Positions 11,341 to 23,140 are shown, counted from the first letter of the stretch. The stretch is DNA of 64,000 bases from Sclerodactyla briareus (GCA_026419785.1 JAODTK010002654.1:370952-434951), one strand, 5' to 3'. Notes: generated from the sequence alone by a model not told the origin. Made by a program: numbers and translations.

Positions 11341-12540
11341 TGATATGGTACACGTGTATGCTAAACATTATATTTTCAATAGTTTGGGATGAATAACTCA
11401 ATCGGTCCACCCCCCTTGCCACTTTCTATCTCTGTCCCCCCGTAGGGTCTTCATCCTATTTCCCCAGCCTCCTCGTCGCATGTTCTGCTGATTCCTCTCA
11501 AATAGTTCCAGATGCTTGCTGAGTCTCCGTCAGTCTGCGTAGTCTTATACCTGAAGCCATATGAAACTTTGCAAGTTGGAATTGATCGTTATATCTTAAT
11601 TTGAGAGACTCAGCAAAAATTATAACCTAACCTGTGCAGCATATAATAGAATAACATTGGGCTTCTTCCATCGATTCTACGAGAATTCTTGGATATACTT
11701 TCTTTGATATGGTGTTTTTAGGTTGGGTTTGGAGAGATACACACGAACTCAGGCCTTGTGAAATTTAGAGGGTATAGCAATTGAAATATCAAACCTCACC
11801 TCCTAATTTGAAGGTCCCCCAGCATCTAGCATGTTGCCCGTTGAGTTTCAAGTTTTAATTTTTAAGAATTCAATAAATTATTCAAGTCACGTGTGAATAT
11901 TGCGAATCAGTCAAGTACCTACAAAGTAAAATACTGCGAAGACGAACGAATTCCGGAGCAATAAATGAATACCCTTTGAGAGATATCCTTGTGTAGCAAC
12001 TTTGTGTTGGAGTTTTTTCTTCATGTTTGATTTCAAAATAGAAAGCACTAAAAGAAGTCAAAGTCAATTGTACATGCCCATTCGGCCTCGATGGGGTAAC
12101 ACCTTGTAAAATCCCCGCCCCCATCCACCGATTTGAAACGCCATGCAAATGGTAGTATATGTTTGTGCGCTTCACTCACCATAGGAAGGTTTGAGATTAG
12201 GGGGAAATCTAATATCCAGAACTAAACGAAACATAAATTATCAAGAGTAACCCTAGATATATCGCAAGACTCTCCTTTTTAGTATTTTTCCCTCTTATCC
12301 ATGCCTTGGTTCTCATATAATGAATGCGTATTATCTTGATATCAATAGCATTGTTGAATGGTCACAGCGACCTGCCACTTTAATCATCAAATGATGACTA
12401 ATCATAGTTCAAATGGAACGCTTTACCTAGGATCATACGTACGATGCGGGAATGCGGCATGAGTGAAAATCACAGATTTGCGAGAAAAGTGAGGCTTTGT
12501 TTCTATTGGATTTTTGCTACGCGGTTTCAGGAGCCAGTAA
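11341..12540. other. Gene-free; only its end is shared with copy 2
   Basis: From about 12100 it aligns with 37080-37280 (AGATTAGGGGGAAATCT at 12191 and 37163). The earlier part has no recognised feature; an open frame on the minus strand (11882-12175) is not conserved. Confidence 0.5.
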
Positions 12541-13783
12541 AGGGCTGTTCACACTTTGGTCGATACGATCGATCGATAAAACGATAATTTATCGGACGCA
12601 AGTTAGAAAGTGTTATTTTCAATCGGATGTTCACACCTGTCGCTACGATAACTATACGATAAATTTATCGGACGCGAGTTGAAAATATTTTAACTTTTAT
12701 CGTACGATAAATTTATCGGATGCGATGAATTGAGCAATGCAGTGATAAACAGCCAAACAGGCTATTGGAATTTAGCGTGAAAAGTTGGGTTTCTAGTGAT
12801 TGAAATCAGGGTTTTGATGAATGTTTTGGTAGTGACGTTCCGGAGAAGGACATTGGTCTCTGAATGAGCTTCTCGGGCCCTTTTGCCGCCATGCACGGGA
12901 CCTACGAAACCATATTTCAGTTCGAATCACAAAAAGCCCACCCTCCACATATACGATGTAGCGTGACCAGTGAAGGTAATGGTGGAGTTCTGTTGCGCCG
13001 GCACCCACGAAGTATTATGTGACATGCAAAGGCAGGAGACATCGGTTGGTAGTGGCAGTGGCCGGGGAGGGGTTGTTGTAGCTGTTTGAGAGGGGCATGG
13101 CAATGAGGTTTTTTCAGAGGATCCACAGCCTGACGTGTTGACGGGAACTTCACCCTTACCCGCATGTGAAGAGCGGCTGAATAGAAACGGAAGAGCAGCG
13201 GAAATAGCCTAAAGGGGGGGTGGTTATACGTCCTATTTCAACGCCAAGTTAATATTCTTGTACATCGTGCTGAGATAGTAAGGTACACAGATGGACCGTA
13301 GCCCTTATTTTTTACATGCAGGTTCTAGCAGAGTAACCAAGCTCAAATTTCCAGCTCAATGGCTGAATAACTCAATTTGACTGAATGCTTTCTTGATTAC
13401 ATCACTTCGCCGTATTATTGGATACCGATGCTAATGAAGACTGGGTGTCTAGCGAAAGGGTAGGCGGTGAGTAGATCAGCTTTCTGATTCGTGATTGTCA
13501 ATTGCGCTTCTCCAGGCCTCCTACAAGTACTGATAAAGACACAAGCTTCGAATTGCTTTGTAATTTCAATCTTGGTACTCAAAACTCTGCCGACCAGGCT
13601 ATTCCACACAGGGACACGTGTTCTCTCTCACGTAAATCCACTACTTTCTCTGTTTACGTAGTCGCCTAGACGGTCCCGATAAAATTATCGTACGACATTT
13701 TTTACGCACAAGTGTGAACACTCTGATAAATTTTATCGGTATCGTATCGTATCGCATCGTATCGCACGAGTGTGAACAGCGCT
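12541..13783. mobile_element. Inverted-repeat DNA transposon, nonautonomous
   Basis: The left end starts AGGGCTGTTCACACT and the right end, reverse complemented, starts AGCGCTGTTCACACT (14 of 15 bases). Both ends continue with GCGATACGATCGATAAA / ATCGTATCGTATCGCATCG-type subterminal repeats and several TTTATCGGA/CGATAAATT words (12580-12720, 13676-13765). The paralogous place in copy 2 (about 37262-37290) runs through without it. The interior (12.75-13.65 kb) shows no transposase motif. No convincing target duplication, so superfamily is left open. Confidence 0.7.
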
Positions 13784-14645
13784 AAGACCCCCACGGAGCA
13801 GTGGCCGTATCATGAAGAGAGAATACAAAGTACGATACTATATAAAGGCCATTACCTATACATCTTGGATAGATACCCCAACTACGGACTGGCAAAGAGG
13901 CATTGCATTCCCTGTACCTGCTGAGGGATTCGCACCTGCCAATAGAGGCATGTCCGTACGAACCCTTGCCGATAAGTAAGAACAAGAATCGCGATGTAGT
14001 GTTTACTCTACTGAAATTTGCCGCCTCAGAGCAATAGCCAGATACCACCTGCCGTACCCAGTATGATCATCGAGTTGGCGAACCCTTTGTATAACAGTTC
14101 AACCACTCAGGGAAAAATCCTCAGGCAAGAATAGCACACCGATTGGTAGACTACGATATGCGTTGGTTTCGGCATAGACTAAATAATGGAACGAGAACCC
14201 CACGCACATGCTTGTTTGACTTACCTTTTACGAATGCTAGCTCGCAGCATCAATATAATTTTATATAACGAATTCTACGATTTTCCGTTTACGGAGTTTA
14301 TCGGCCTTCGAAGCTGTCGTAGTGGGCGTGATCGAGAAACTTACCATATTAGACGTTGTCATACTAAAAGCACCTCTTGCAAATATTATTCTTTTCTATC
14401 GGAAGTTTACACGGTTATTCCGCTTTGCAATCTCTTAATCATTCGGCGCGAGAATATTGTAGTGGGCTGGCATGATGCTACGGATTGCGTAGAAAACTTA
14501 TCGGAATGTGACACGATGTTTTAACACGAATAGATAGAAATACATACTGCTGAATGCAACCAGAAAGCCAAAAGGCTTAGTGATTCCTTGACTCTTCCTG
14601 ACAACCGATAGTGCCAACCCAGAACATGGGAATTGTACCAGCCTG
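13784..14645. other. Gene-free; no recognised element
   Basis: The first 70 bases align with copy 2 at 37285-37345. A 112-codon frame at 14186-14524 has no recognised domain and no counterpart in copy 2; not called. Confidence 0.45.
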
Positions 14646-14649
14646 TATG

Positions 14650-16615
14650 ACCTACTGCCCTGACCCCAAACAATAGGGTCATGTACTCAGTCATGGGGAA
14701 ACACTACCCAATATGAGCTCCATCCATCCAAGTGGGTCAGTTATCGTGTTCACGAACCAAAGTTGGCCAATTAATTGATGTTTCACAATTTTTCTATTTT
14801 CGATTTTCGCCAAAATTCACCCCGACCTAACCAAAAAAAAGGGTGCCTGTACTCAATCCGAAGCGACACACAAAGTTGGAACCGATCAGACCAAGAATTC
14901 TGGACTTATTGTGTTCACAGGTTTTCAAGACTTGACACTATGACCTCAGAGGAACGACCTGACCCAAAACAATAGGGTTAATGTACTCATCATGGGGGGA
15001 CACAATACCAAAGTATGAGCTCCACATCCAGGTGGGGTCGAGTTATCGTTGTTCAAAAGCCAAAAGTTGCCAAATTATTGTCTTTTCACAAATTTTTCTA
15101 TTTCGACCAAATTCACCACGACCTATACCAAAAAAAAAGGGTTCCTGTACTCCAATAAGAAAGCCGACACACCAAATGTGGCCCGATCGACCAACCATTG
15201 CTGGACTATTGCGTTACAAGTTTTCGATTTGACCACTAGTGACCTCAGATGACTTATGATACCTGACCCAAAACAATAGGGTTATTGTACTCATCATGGG
15301 GAAACACAACATACAAGTATGAGCTTTATCCATCCAGGTGCGGGTCGAGTTATCGGGTACAAGCAAAAAATTGCCCAAATTATTGACTTTTCAAATAATT
15401 TTCTATTTTGACCAAAATTCACCCGCACACTATATAAAAAAACATATATGGTTACTGTACGCCCCTTAAGATAGTACAAACCAAATTTGAACCCGATCAG
15501 ACCACCATTCTGGACCTAATTCGTGTTCACAAGGTTTTCGGACTTTGACCTCTGGTGACTCAGATGACCTCGGGACCGGAACCCAAATACAATACGGTTC
15601 ATGTACTCATCATGGGGAAGCACATACCCGTTGAGCTTCATCCATCCAGGTGGGGTCGAGTTATCGTGTCACTACAAGCCAAAGCTTGGCAAATATTATT
15701 GATTTTTTCACAAAGTTTTCTATTTCTCGACCAAATTCACCCGACCTATACCCAAAAAAGGGTTCCTGTACTCCCATAAGAAAGCGACACACCAAAATTG
15801 AACCCGATCAGACCACCCAGTCTGGACTTATTGTGTTCACAAGGTTTTCAGACTTTGACCACTAGAGACCTCAGATACCTCTGACCTGACCCCCAAACAA
15901 TATGGTTCCTGTACTCATCATGGGTGGACACACATACCAAATATGAGCTCCATCCATCCATGTTGGGTCGAGTTTCGGGTCACAGCCACTTTGGCAAATT
16001 ATGGACTTTCGCACATTTTCTATTTTTCGCACCAAATTCCCCGCCGACCTATACCAAAAAAAAAGGGTTCCTGTACTCCAATAAGAAAGCGACACACCAA
16101 AATTTGGCCCGATCGACCAACCTTCTGGAACTTATTGTTTCACAAGTTTTCAGACTTTGACACAGTGACCTCAGATGACTCTGACCTGACCAAAAAAACC
16201 AATAGGTTCATGTACTCCTCATGGGGGAACACCATACCAATATATCTTTACCCATCCAGTGGGGTTGGAGTTATCGTGTTTACAAGCCAAAAGTTGGGCC
16301 ACATTATTGACTTTTCACAAATTTTCTATTTTTGACCAAAATTCACCCGTCAAGCCTATATAAAACACCACTAGAGGTTCTGTCTCCCCTTAGTACTACA
16401 CACCAATTTGAACCCGATCAGACCCACCATTCTGGCCGCATCGTGTTTCACAAGGTTTTGCGACTTTGACCTCTGTGACCCGTCAATGACCTCTGACCTG
16501 ACCCCCAAAACCATACGGTTCATGTACTCATCATGGGGGAACGCACATCCAGTTGACTTCTCCATCCACGGTGGGGTCGAGATATAATCTGGTTCACAAG
16601 CCAGGTGTCACAAAC
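14650..16615. repeat. Satellite, ~305 bp unit, six to seven copies
   Basis: The word TGTACTCATCATGGGG or a close variant recurs at about 14680, 14980, 15285, 15600, 15910, 16210 and 16521, giving spacings of 299-316 bases. Each unit also has a GTGGGGTCGAGTTATCG word, a CACAAATTTTCTATTT word, a CCTATACCAAAAAAAAGGG word, CGATCAGACCACC and a cluster of TGACCT half-sites. Copies differ mostly by single-base indels. Single diverged units occur at 10560-10870 and 35230-35530, and inverted units at 36210-36725. Confidence 0.95.
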
Positions 16616-16618
16616 ACG

Positions 16619-16635
16619 GATACACACACTCACCA

Positions 16636-16670
<35 letters not shown>
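16619..16670. repeat. (CA)n microsatellite
   Basis: Perfect and near-perfect CA repeats, followed by a short dispersed word set (GACTGCATAGATT..TTCGTCAA..GTCATAGA) that recurs after CA-rich tracts near 42960-43010 and 58930-59010. Confidence 0.95.
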
Positions 16671-17084
16671 GCTGACTGCATAGATTCCTCGACTTCGTCA
16701 AAGAATCAAAAGGTGTCATAGATGAACAGAGACCATATTGCAGTGTGGCATTATAGGTAGATGGGGGGTACAAAATCTGAAGCGACTTTACTAGTCCAGT
16801 GGTGCATCCAGGTTGCAGCGTCAATAGGGGAGGGGAGGGGTACTTTCTTAGGCAAACTAGGATGCTGCAACAGATTGAGAGATACTTGACAGAGAGAGCC
16901 AGATGACTGTCTGCAGTAGCACGCTGTGCAACTACATTATAATATCTCGTTCCCTCATTCATAATTCCCCTTTTCTCATAGTTGTTCTCTGTAATCCGCA
17001 CATCGTCGTTTGCTATCGACAGCCTGACCCTTGCAATTCCATAATTATGATACAGTAAAAAACCCAAGATAGATCATTGCTAAC
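16671..17084. other. Gene-free; dispersed repeat edge
   Basis: The first ~50 bases belong to the CA-associated repeat. A minus-strand frame over 16639-17067 runs into the CA repeat and is not credible as a protein. Confidence 0.5.
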
Positions 17085-18231
17085 TTAAAACCCGAAAATG
17101 GAGGAACATTCTGGAACAGGTCTCCGGGCTATACCTCCCACTGCTACCAATGACTTCCCTCAACTGCAACTTTAACCCGTCTCTTCACTTGTCTGTCACA
17201 CTGTTCCGTAGGCACCAATACAATCTGTTAAAGTACGGCCAGTTCACTAGTGAGAAGCTTCAGGACGACTGGTTGTAGTAGACACCGTGAATGGATCTAA
17301 GTAAGAAATGTTTCCGGTTAGTTCCACAATGTCAGGTGACGAGTGAATTGTTAATTCACTGTACACTACAGCCTCTGGAACCACCCACCAGGTAGCTTTA
17401 GACGGAGTAGGACAGAGTGCTATCAACAGGAGTCTTACTGGGACACCTGGAAAAGTAAAGGACGATATGGCAGCCACTCAGCTAGATCAGTCAACTGGCA
17501 GCAGCCTCCGCCTATCATTCTTGGGTTACTGCAAATATGCGCCCACAATAAAAAACAAAACAAAAAAACTGAGTGCAGTTTTGGCGCACTGGCTCAACGA
17601 ATGAGCAGACTCACTCGCGACACAGAGTTATCGTTATGTCGCTTATCCTCCCCCCGACTTAGCTACTCATTGTTGTACAGCACATCGCCATTTTCAAATC
17701 AATCCGTTAACAAACCTGGTTGTACCTGCAGAATATTCTCTTTGCTATTGTAGTTTCTTGCTAACTACATCCAAAAAATTATTCTGTCGGATGTCTAATA
17801 TTATTTAAAGGAATCAATTGAGCAAACAGTCACAATACTAATACATAAAACCGATATAAAACCCGTTGGTAGACGCCTCTCCAGTACGCATAATTGCCCG
17901 AGATAATATTTACCGTGAGCGAACGAAATAGAGCAAGCCACCAGTTGCCATGGGTCTACATGAAGTGAACACGTTGAGTTGGACCACTATACATTAAAGT
18001 TTGAACATAAAAGTTTCAGCATTTGATTACTGTGTTTTAGTGTGAACACGTTACAATGTGATGACTAAAAATAGTGCCCGTTTGACGCGTTACAACTGTG
18101 ATGGCTAAATAGCGCTCAGAAAAGATATATGAACACGGTCTTAGAGTGGGGTTGTATTTATTTGTGATGACATAGAGTTATATGGCCTGGGTGCTATACA
18201 GCTCTCCTGTGTCAAACTCCCCCAACTACAA

Positions 18232-18447
18232 TTAATAGTATAGGATGGCGGAGACATTACACAAATACCACCTGTTTCGTTTTATGTCCTTAGGGTTCAG
18301 GGAAGCAATTATCTCATCAAGGAACCGTTGGGCCGTATTGATCGGGATGACAGTCTCGGTGACGACTCGCGTCCTCTTGCCGACCAGTGTCAAATGATAT
18401 CCGAAGATAGGTGTAACCATTTTCCAACCAGCTCCGAACAACGCCAT
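18232..18447 (-). CDS. Small unrecognised frame, partly conserved in copy 2
   Basis: 71 codons. The ATG sits in ACGTAAAATGG, which is also present before the copy-2 counterpart (start at 39441). After one frame change in copy 2, the translations share a GxxMVTPxxG stretch, an LV, a TxIPxxT stretch and an ending PK(D/E), so amino-acid similarity extends over about 55 residues. No known domain is recognised. It could be an exon, a transposon relic or chance conservation between young duplicates. Copy 2 is frameshifted, so at most one copy could be expressed. Confidence 0.3.
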   Translation of the reverse strand: MALFGAGWKMVTPIFGYHLTLVGKRTRVVTETVIPINTAQRFLDEIIASLNPKDIKRNRWYLCNVSAILYY

Positions 18448-18660
18448 TTTACGTTCCCCAGTGTCTAAAGAACGATTAGTCGGGTGTCATTGTTCAATAA
18501 TATGCATAAGGAGATCTCCTGTAGAGATGTACGTAAACCTACGTATCTACAGATGAAGATGATAATGATGTAATAATAATAAGAATAATATAGTTATACG
18601 TTGTTAGGACACATGAAAACCAGTCAGGAATATTAACTCCTGGCGTTTTTGCGATCTTAC

Positions 18661-18885
18661 AAATATAATATATATAATAGAAATCATATAATATTATATA
18701 TATTATATCTATATATATTATATATAATATAATAAGATATAGATATATATATATATATATATATCTATATATATATATATTATAGATATATATAATATAT
18801 ATTAATATTATAATATATATATATAATATATAGATATATCTAGATATATATATAATCTTATATTATTATATATATATAGAAAGAC
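18661..18885. repeat. (AT)n-rich tract
   Basis: AT/TATA repeats with GATATA interruptions; corresponds to the AT tracts at 23520, 25372 and 41091 that always border PLE terminal sequence. Confidence 0.95.
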
Positions 18886-19100
18886 GAGAGGCAAAAAATG
18901 TAAAACAACAATGCTACGTAAAGAATAGCTTGATCGCGAATGAGATGCACAGATGCACAAAGCGATTGAGCTGAAAAAGTGGGAGTAAAAACAGCCGATA
19001 ATTGGGAGGCAGAGCTTTTCGGGACGATACAAGTACCTTCGTCAGTGAAGTGATCACAGGAGTGATAATCGAAGGATTGATGATTAGTGTAAGGAGGTCC
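18886..19100 (-). mobile_element. PLE terminal repeat (pseudo-LTR-like), copy i
   Basis: Shares AACAATGCTACGTAAA, GAATGAGATGCA and the CTTCGTCAGTGAAGTGATCACAG region with 23698-24010, 25626-25960 and 39660-39850. It holds a degraded hammerhead-like motif at 19005-19055. No PLE coding sequence is attached here. Confidence 0.7.
19005..19055 (-). ncRNA. Hammerhead-ribozyme-like motif, copy i (degraded)
   Basis: Minus strand: CACTGACGA, then a stem-II-like AGGTACTTGTATCGTCC, then CGAAAAGCTCTGCC. The core CUGANGA...GAA is present; stem I no longer pairs well. Confidence 0.45.
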
Positions 19101-19529
19101 AGGACACGGGAGGCCTCTTCTCCTATAATAGAATTTCCTCATAAATTTAGGTTTTATAGCGTATTGTTTCCAAGATATGATAAAACAAAACTTTGGGAGG
19201 AAAACCGAGAAAAACCCCCCCCAAAAAACTTAAAAAAATTAAAAAAATTTTTTTATTTCTCCCCGGTGGCAGGGCAGGGGAGGAGGGATTCTGAATCAAA
19301 CCAAACTCGGGCAATGGGAGGCATACCCAATGAAAGTGAATATGATGGGGAGGCGGCGCGAAGAAGAAAAGACTCTCCTCCCGGATTTTTAAACCACCTC
19401 CCCATCCCTATCCCCAGTACTCAGCACCAATCCTCTAACCACCCCCGATTAATACTCCTCTGAAACAAACAGCCCTAACGACGTTTTTATTTTATTTTGA
19501 TGGGTTAGTTACACTGCTGTTGGATTATT
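19101..19529. other. Low-complexity A/G- and A/C-rich stretch
   Basis: Contains homopolymer runs (A, T, C) and purine-rich tracts. A 153-codon plus-strand frame (19002-19463) starts in the PLE repeat and is low complexity; not accepted. Confidence 0.5.
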
Positions 19530-22300
19530 TCATGAAGGGGATCGGATACATTGTGTTAATTATGATGATCTTATTTACAGTTTAAAATTCTTTCCTTTAC
19601 GTGACGTGTTTGTTGCGGCAAACACTTCTTTTCTTGGAGTGTTACTCGGAGCTTGATTAGGCTCTCAAGGCTTGTAAAGGTAGTCAATACGTTCCAGCGA
19701 TTGAAGTCGGGGTGGTAAGGGCAGTGAGGAAACAATTCCACCATCTCAAATAGGAACGGATATATGGCTGGAAAAATTGTTAACCCAGTATTGATAGAAA
19801 AAAGTTGCTAGAGCAAAGATTCTTGGGGTAATGATTTTATATTGGTACTTAGCTACACGTTGTCTATTGAGGTTTGACCTTTAGATGTAGTCGGAAGGTG
19901 TGATCCCTAGGAAGGGTGTGGTCTTTACCACCGATATTGGGGTATTTGAAAAGTATAACAGTCAGGAGAATCTCCTATTGACTTATGTTTGTTATTGAAA
20001 AGGAATTAAGTTTGATTTTTATGGGGTTATTTTAATTCTCCAGAGGCAGCACCAATCTTCGATCTCTTTAAGAGAGACCTTCTCCTTTTCACGCTAAAGG
20101 CTAGGCTTTCCGAGGTACACCAAATAGCTATATCATCAAAGCCGAATTGCGAGATATTGATACCACGGGGTTAGTTAGGTAGATCATTCAAATAATGATT
20201 GATACAGCAGCGGGTTAGTACTGCCCTGTTGGGGGTGCGGCACCCAGTCAATAGTCCTAGAGTAGCCGGGCATGAAATATTATATAACCAGGACTCCGAT
20301 TAGAACGGGAGGAGGAAAGGAGCCTTTTAAATATTCTTAGTGCTAAGCCGAGATGATTCACCTTTATATTTAGGGCCAATTAAAACAGGTTCGGTCGAAT
20401 CCCTTTACGCATAGGAAACTGCCGTGGTAGCTTTCCTCTTTTGAAATCCTATGTTTAATATTTTCTGAAAGTCGCAAAAAGGCATTAAAAGTGCCCCTAC
20501 CCTTCCGGAAACCAAACTGATCGTTACAAAGTATATTATTATTTTCCAGAAAACCTTAGTTTAAAGCATGACCAGTCCGCTCAAAAGTTTCCTCCACACA
20601 GGAGAGAAGGCTTATGGGGCGATAGTTGTTTGGATTTGAGCGCGTTTCCCAGGCTTAGGAACAGACTGTTTTTAGCTTTCTTCTAGGGGATAGGAAAATA
20701 CCCCACACAAGCTAGTAGGTTAAAAAGGCAAGAATAACAGCTTTGGCATTCTTTGGCAAATTATTTAATTGTGAAACATACCGGACTCCATCTAACCCGG
20801 AGCGGAGTTGTCAAAGGAATTCTTCATGGCTTAATTGAAGTCCATATCGTTAAAACTGATAACCGTATTGGGAATATGTCGTTTTCCTTAACATTCAGAA
20901 ATTTCGTTTAAAAAAAAAATTTCTGAAAATAAAACGTATTTGGAGTTTGGGAAGATTTTTCGAAGGTGTCAGCCCATAGGGTTAACATTACGGAACCAGG
21001 GTCAGAGAGAAGGGTCCATCGGCAGTCTAAGCTGGGGATAAGATTACTAGAGGTGTATATTAAGTAACCTTTGACCCTACTCCAAAAATTTGGGAGGTTT
21101 ATGTTGTTTCTTAGTCTAGTAACATATTCCGTTCCATAGAATATTAATCTATGTTTCCGGACAGCCTTGGTTCATTTCAATTGAAAGGCGCTTTACTGCA
21201 TTTTCGTCTTACGTCTCGAGTTTAATATATAATCAACTATAATTTCCGTTTTGCCTGTATAAACGAATGGATTTTCAGGGTCAAATTCCAGTTATCCCTC
21301 GTTTGTGGCTTATTTTGGACAAGCATGCTGAAGTTTCCATAAACGGTCTTAGAAATATTTATGGAAAATGATCTAAGCGATAAATCCCGGGATAACCCTT
21401 CAAGTCCTCGGCAAAGGGTAATAAAAGGTCAGACGTATTCAACTTCTTGTAAAGATTCCAGTCAGTTAGTCAGTTAATTAAAAAAGTTTTATTTATGTTA
21501 GTTGGGTTATTTGAAAGTTGATCTGGAAAGAAGTAGATAGTGGTCACTTTGAGTTGTTCTTCAACGTTCCAGTGGACAAATGAAGGGGCATAATATCTCT
21601 AGAGGCTATTACCAGATCCGTAATTCTTCTGAGCCATACTGGGGATTCCTCCTTGGTTGGTATTTCTATTGACAACTTGAAGATTGGTATAGTAAAAAGA
21701 GTCTCCAGGAGGTGCCTTCAATAGGGAGTAGTCCTATTGGACCAAATATGTTATTAGGACAGTTAATCCCATAATATGGTATTTTATGACCCAGTCGTTG
21801 AATAAGTTATGATTAAATGAGTGTGTGGGGTTTGTAAAATATAAACTAATATAGTAATGGATTTCTTATGGTCATTTGAGTATTTTAATAGAAACAGTTT
21901 GGTCCTGGCTAGGGCCTTGTATATTTTTAATAGCATATATACTATTTAGGACAGCATGACACCCCACCCTATTGGAGGTCACATACCTGCCTCAATATTT
22001 CATAATTTGGTATGTCCAGTTTTATATTTTCATTCAGTTTGTATCATTAAGGGGATTAAGTGGGCCTGTGGAATTATGTAATCTTTAGTGGATCAAATTG
22101 TGCCTAGCACGATTGATGTTAAGGTTCATCGGAGGAGGGTTACAATCTCTATCCTTTGGACCAGATGGGGGAGTACCAGGGAGTCACTTTCCTTATTAGG
22201 ATAAACTTCATGTATCTTCTCCAGGGACAGCTAGATTAAAAATCTTTGAGTGAGAGAGAGGAGGCAGTGGCAATAATGTTACTGGCACTGATCTGGGCCA
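19530..22300 (-). mobile_element. Jockey-like LINE, ORF2 (endonuclease, RT, C-terminal part), decayed
   Basis: On the minus strand, in shifting frames, these parts appear in order: an endonuclease relic (about 22050-22250, FNL..PG.., ..GGG.ALFIKD-like); SDHYLL (about 21540); a linker with KAVRKHRLIFYGTEY and RLRNN (about 21080-21190) leading to FWSRVKGY; RT start with KPGK..NNYRPISLL (about 20600-20650); FLENNNILCNDQFGFRKGRGT (about 20500-20560); and the catalytic FDDIAIW (20120-20140, usually FADDIAIW). Then comes VVKTTPFLGIT (about 19900) and a LRAL..-like C-terminal tract to about 19560. This is the order known for Jockey/I-group LINEs. Stops and frameshifts throughout. Its ORF1 is the next entry but one. 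Confidence 0.75.
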
Positions 22301-22644
22301 CATGGCTTCTTAAGGAACAGTCAAGACCAGTTCAGTAAAACAAAAGGATTATATGGACCTGTCTCTATTGTTCATTTTATTGACTTCCACTACTTGTTGT
22401 GGCAGCAGGAGCATAGGTTTTGGTGTTAGGCCCCTCTCTCATGTTAGTTATAACTTCCCTTTACTGATCTGGCACAACCTTGGCATTCTTAAGAAACAGG
22501 CCAGTCCATTCAGTAACAAATGAGATTATATTGACCTTGTCTCTATTGTCCATTTTTTTTTATGACTTCCACTAACGGTGTGCAGCCTGAGCATAGGTTT
22601 TGGTGGTTAGGACCCTCTCTCATAGCTTTAAGTATAACTTCCCT
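22300..22644. repeat. Two tandem ~180 bp units
   Basis: 22302-22463 repeats at 22473-22641 (shared words: CTTAAGAAACAG-type, GTCTCTATTGTCCATTTT, GACTTCCACTA, GCATAGGTTTTGGTG, CCCTCTCTCAT, TATAACTTCCCTTT). It lies between ORF1 and ORF2 of the Jockey-like LINE, so one unit is probably the normal inter-ORF or ORF1-end sequence and the other a duplication. Confidence 0.8.
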
Positions 22645-22960
22645 TTTTTTTCCCCTTTGGCCTCCAGGAAAATTTTGGGGCATCCTTGTAGAGTGCCACA
22701 TGGGCTCCCCACAGTGCACACATTCTTTCTTTCTTTTCTACACGGGACAGTTTTCACTTGGGATCCCCCCCCCCCGGCACCGTAGGCATTTTCTTGGTGG
22801 TACATTCTTTGAAGGTATGACCAAATTTTCTGACTTTGATAACTTGTGTTACGTTGGAAGTTCGTTGAGTGCCTACAGAGAGAAGACAGCTGAGACTTAT
22901 AGGACTAGAAACATGGTGGGGGTGATGCTAGTAGGTTTCGCTGATGACGGGAGAATCCTG
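22645..22960 (-). pseudogene. Jockey-like LINE ORF1 remnant with CCHC zinc knuckles
   Basis: Minus-strand translation, changing frame, gives KFGHTFKECTTKKCLRC (about 22770-22850), which fits the first and second knuckle (G-H-T...C, then C-x2-C), and then CGEPHVALYKGCPK-like residues (about 22680-22730; C-x2-C-G-x-P-H-x3-Y-x-G-C-P), the typical third knuckle of Jockey-type ORF1 proteins. A poly-G/C tract near 22768-22780 disrupts the frame. RNA binding would be its role in an intact element. Confidence 0.65.
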
Positions 22961-22974
22961 CCGAGATTATATTA

Positions 22975-23140
22975 TATAGGAAATGCCAATTTGCGCTATA
23001 CTGATTGACAGAGATAATCCTTACGAGGCTTATACTAGGAAGGTCATTTTGCGCTATACTGATTGACAGGAGATAATCCCCATGAGGATTAAACTAATGA
23101 AGGCCAATTTGCGCACTTAGTGGATTGACAGTAGGCAAAT
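22975..23140. repeat. ~70 bp minisatellite in PLE 3' UTR, copy A
   Basis: About three units containing TTTGCGC, TGATTGACAG, GATAATCC and AAGGCC words. The same minisatellite stands at 39860-40020 beside the better-preserved PLE, in the same orientation to the endonuclease end. Confidence 0.8.

Larger units (their letters stand above)
1..19100. repeat. Copy 1 of a large direct duplication
   Basis: Collinear similarity to 26170-39850. Matching anchors seen by eye: 700-960 with 26310-26580; 2300-2950 with 27380-28010; 3530-3940 with 28590-28980; 4100-4440 with 32510-32900; 8295-11340 with 33105-35970; 12180-12540 with 37150-37280; 17085-17530 with 37560-38035; 17650-18600 with 38450-39560; 18886-19100 with 39660-39850. 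Gaps between anchors are insertions or deletions private to one copy. Blocks not described separately (2225-3150, 3480-4440, 8295-8825, 9000-11340, 17085-18230) contain no recognised gene; they are only this paralogous, apparently noncoding sequence, whose frames are not conserved between copies. Confidence 0.8.

Noticed and set aside
18661..18885. AT tract as a replication origin or promoter
   Set aside because: Four similar tracts all border PLE pieces, so they are better explained as repeat-associated microsatellites.
19002..19463. 153-codon plus-strand frame
   Set aside because: Starts inside the PLE terminal repeat and continues into homopolymer and purine-rich sequence.
22975..23140. 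CRISPR-like array of ~70 bp repeats
   Set aside because: Repeats are contiguous without unique spacers and belong to the PLE 3' UTR; the DNA is eukaryotic.
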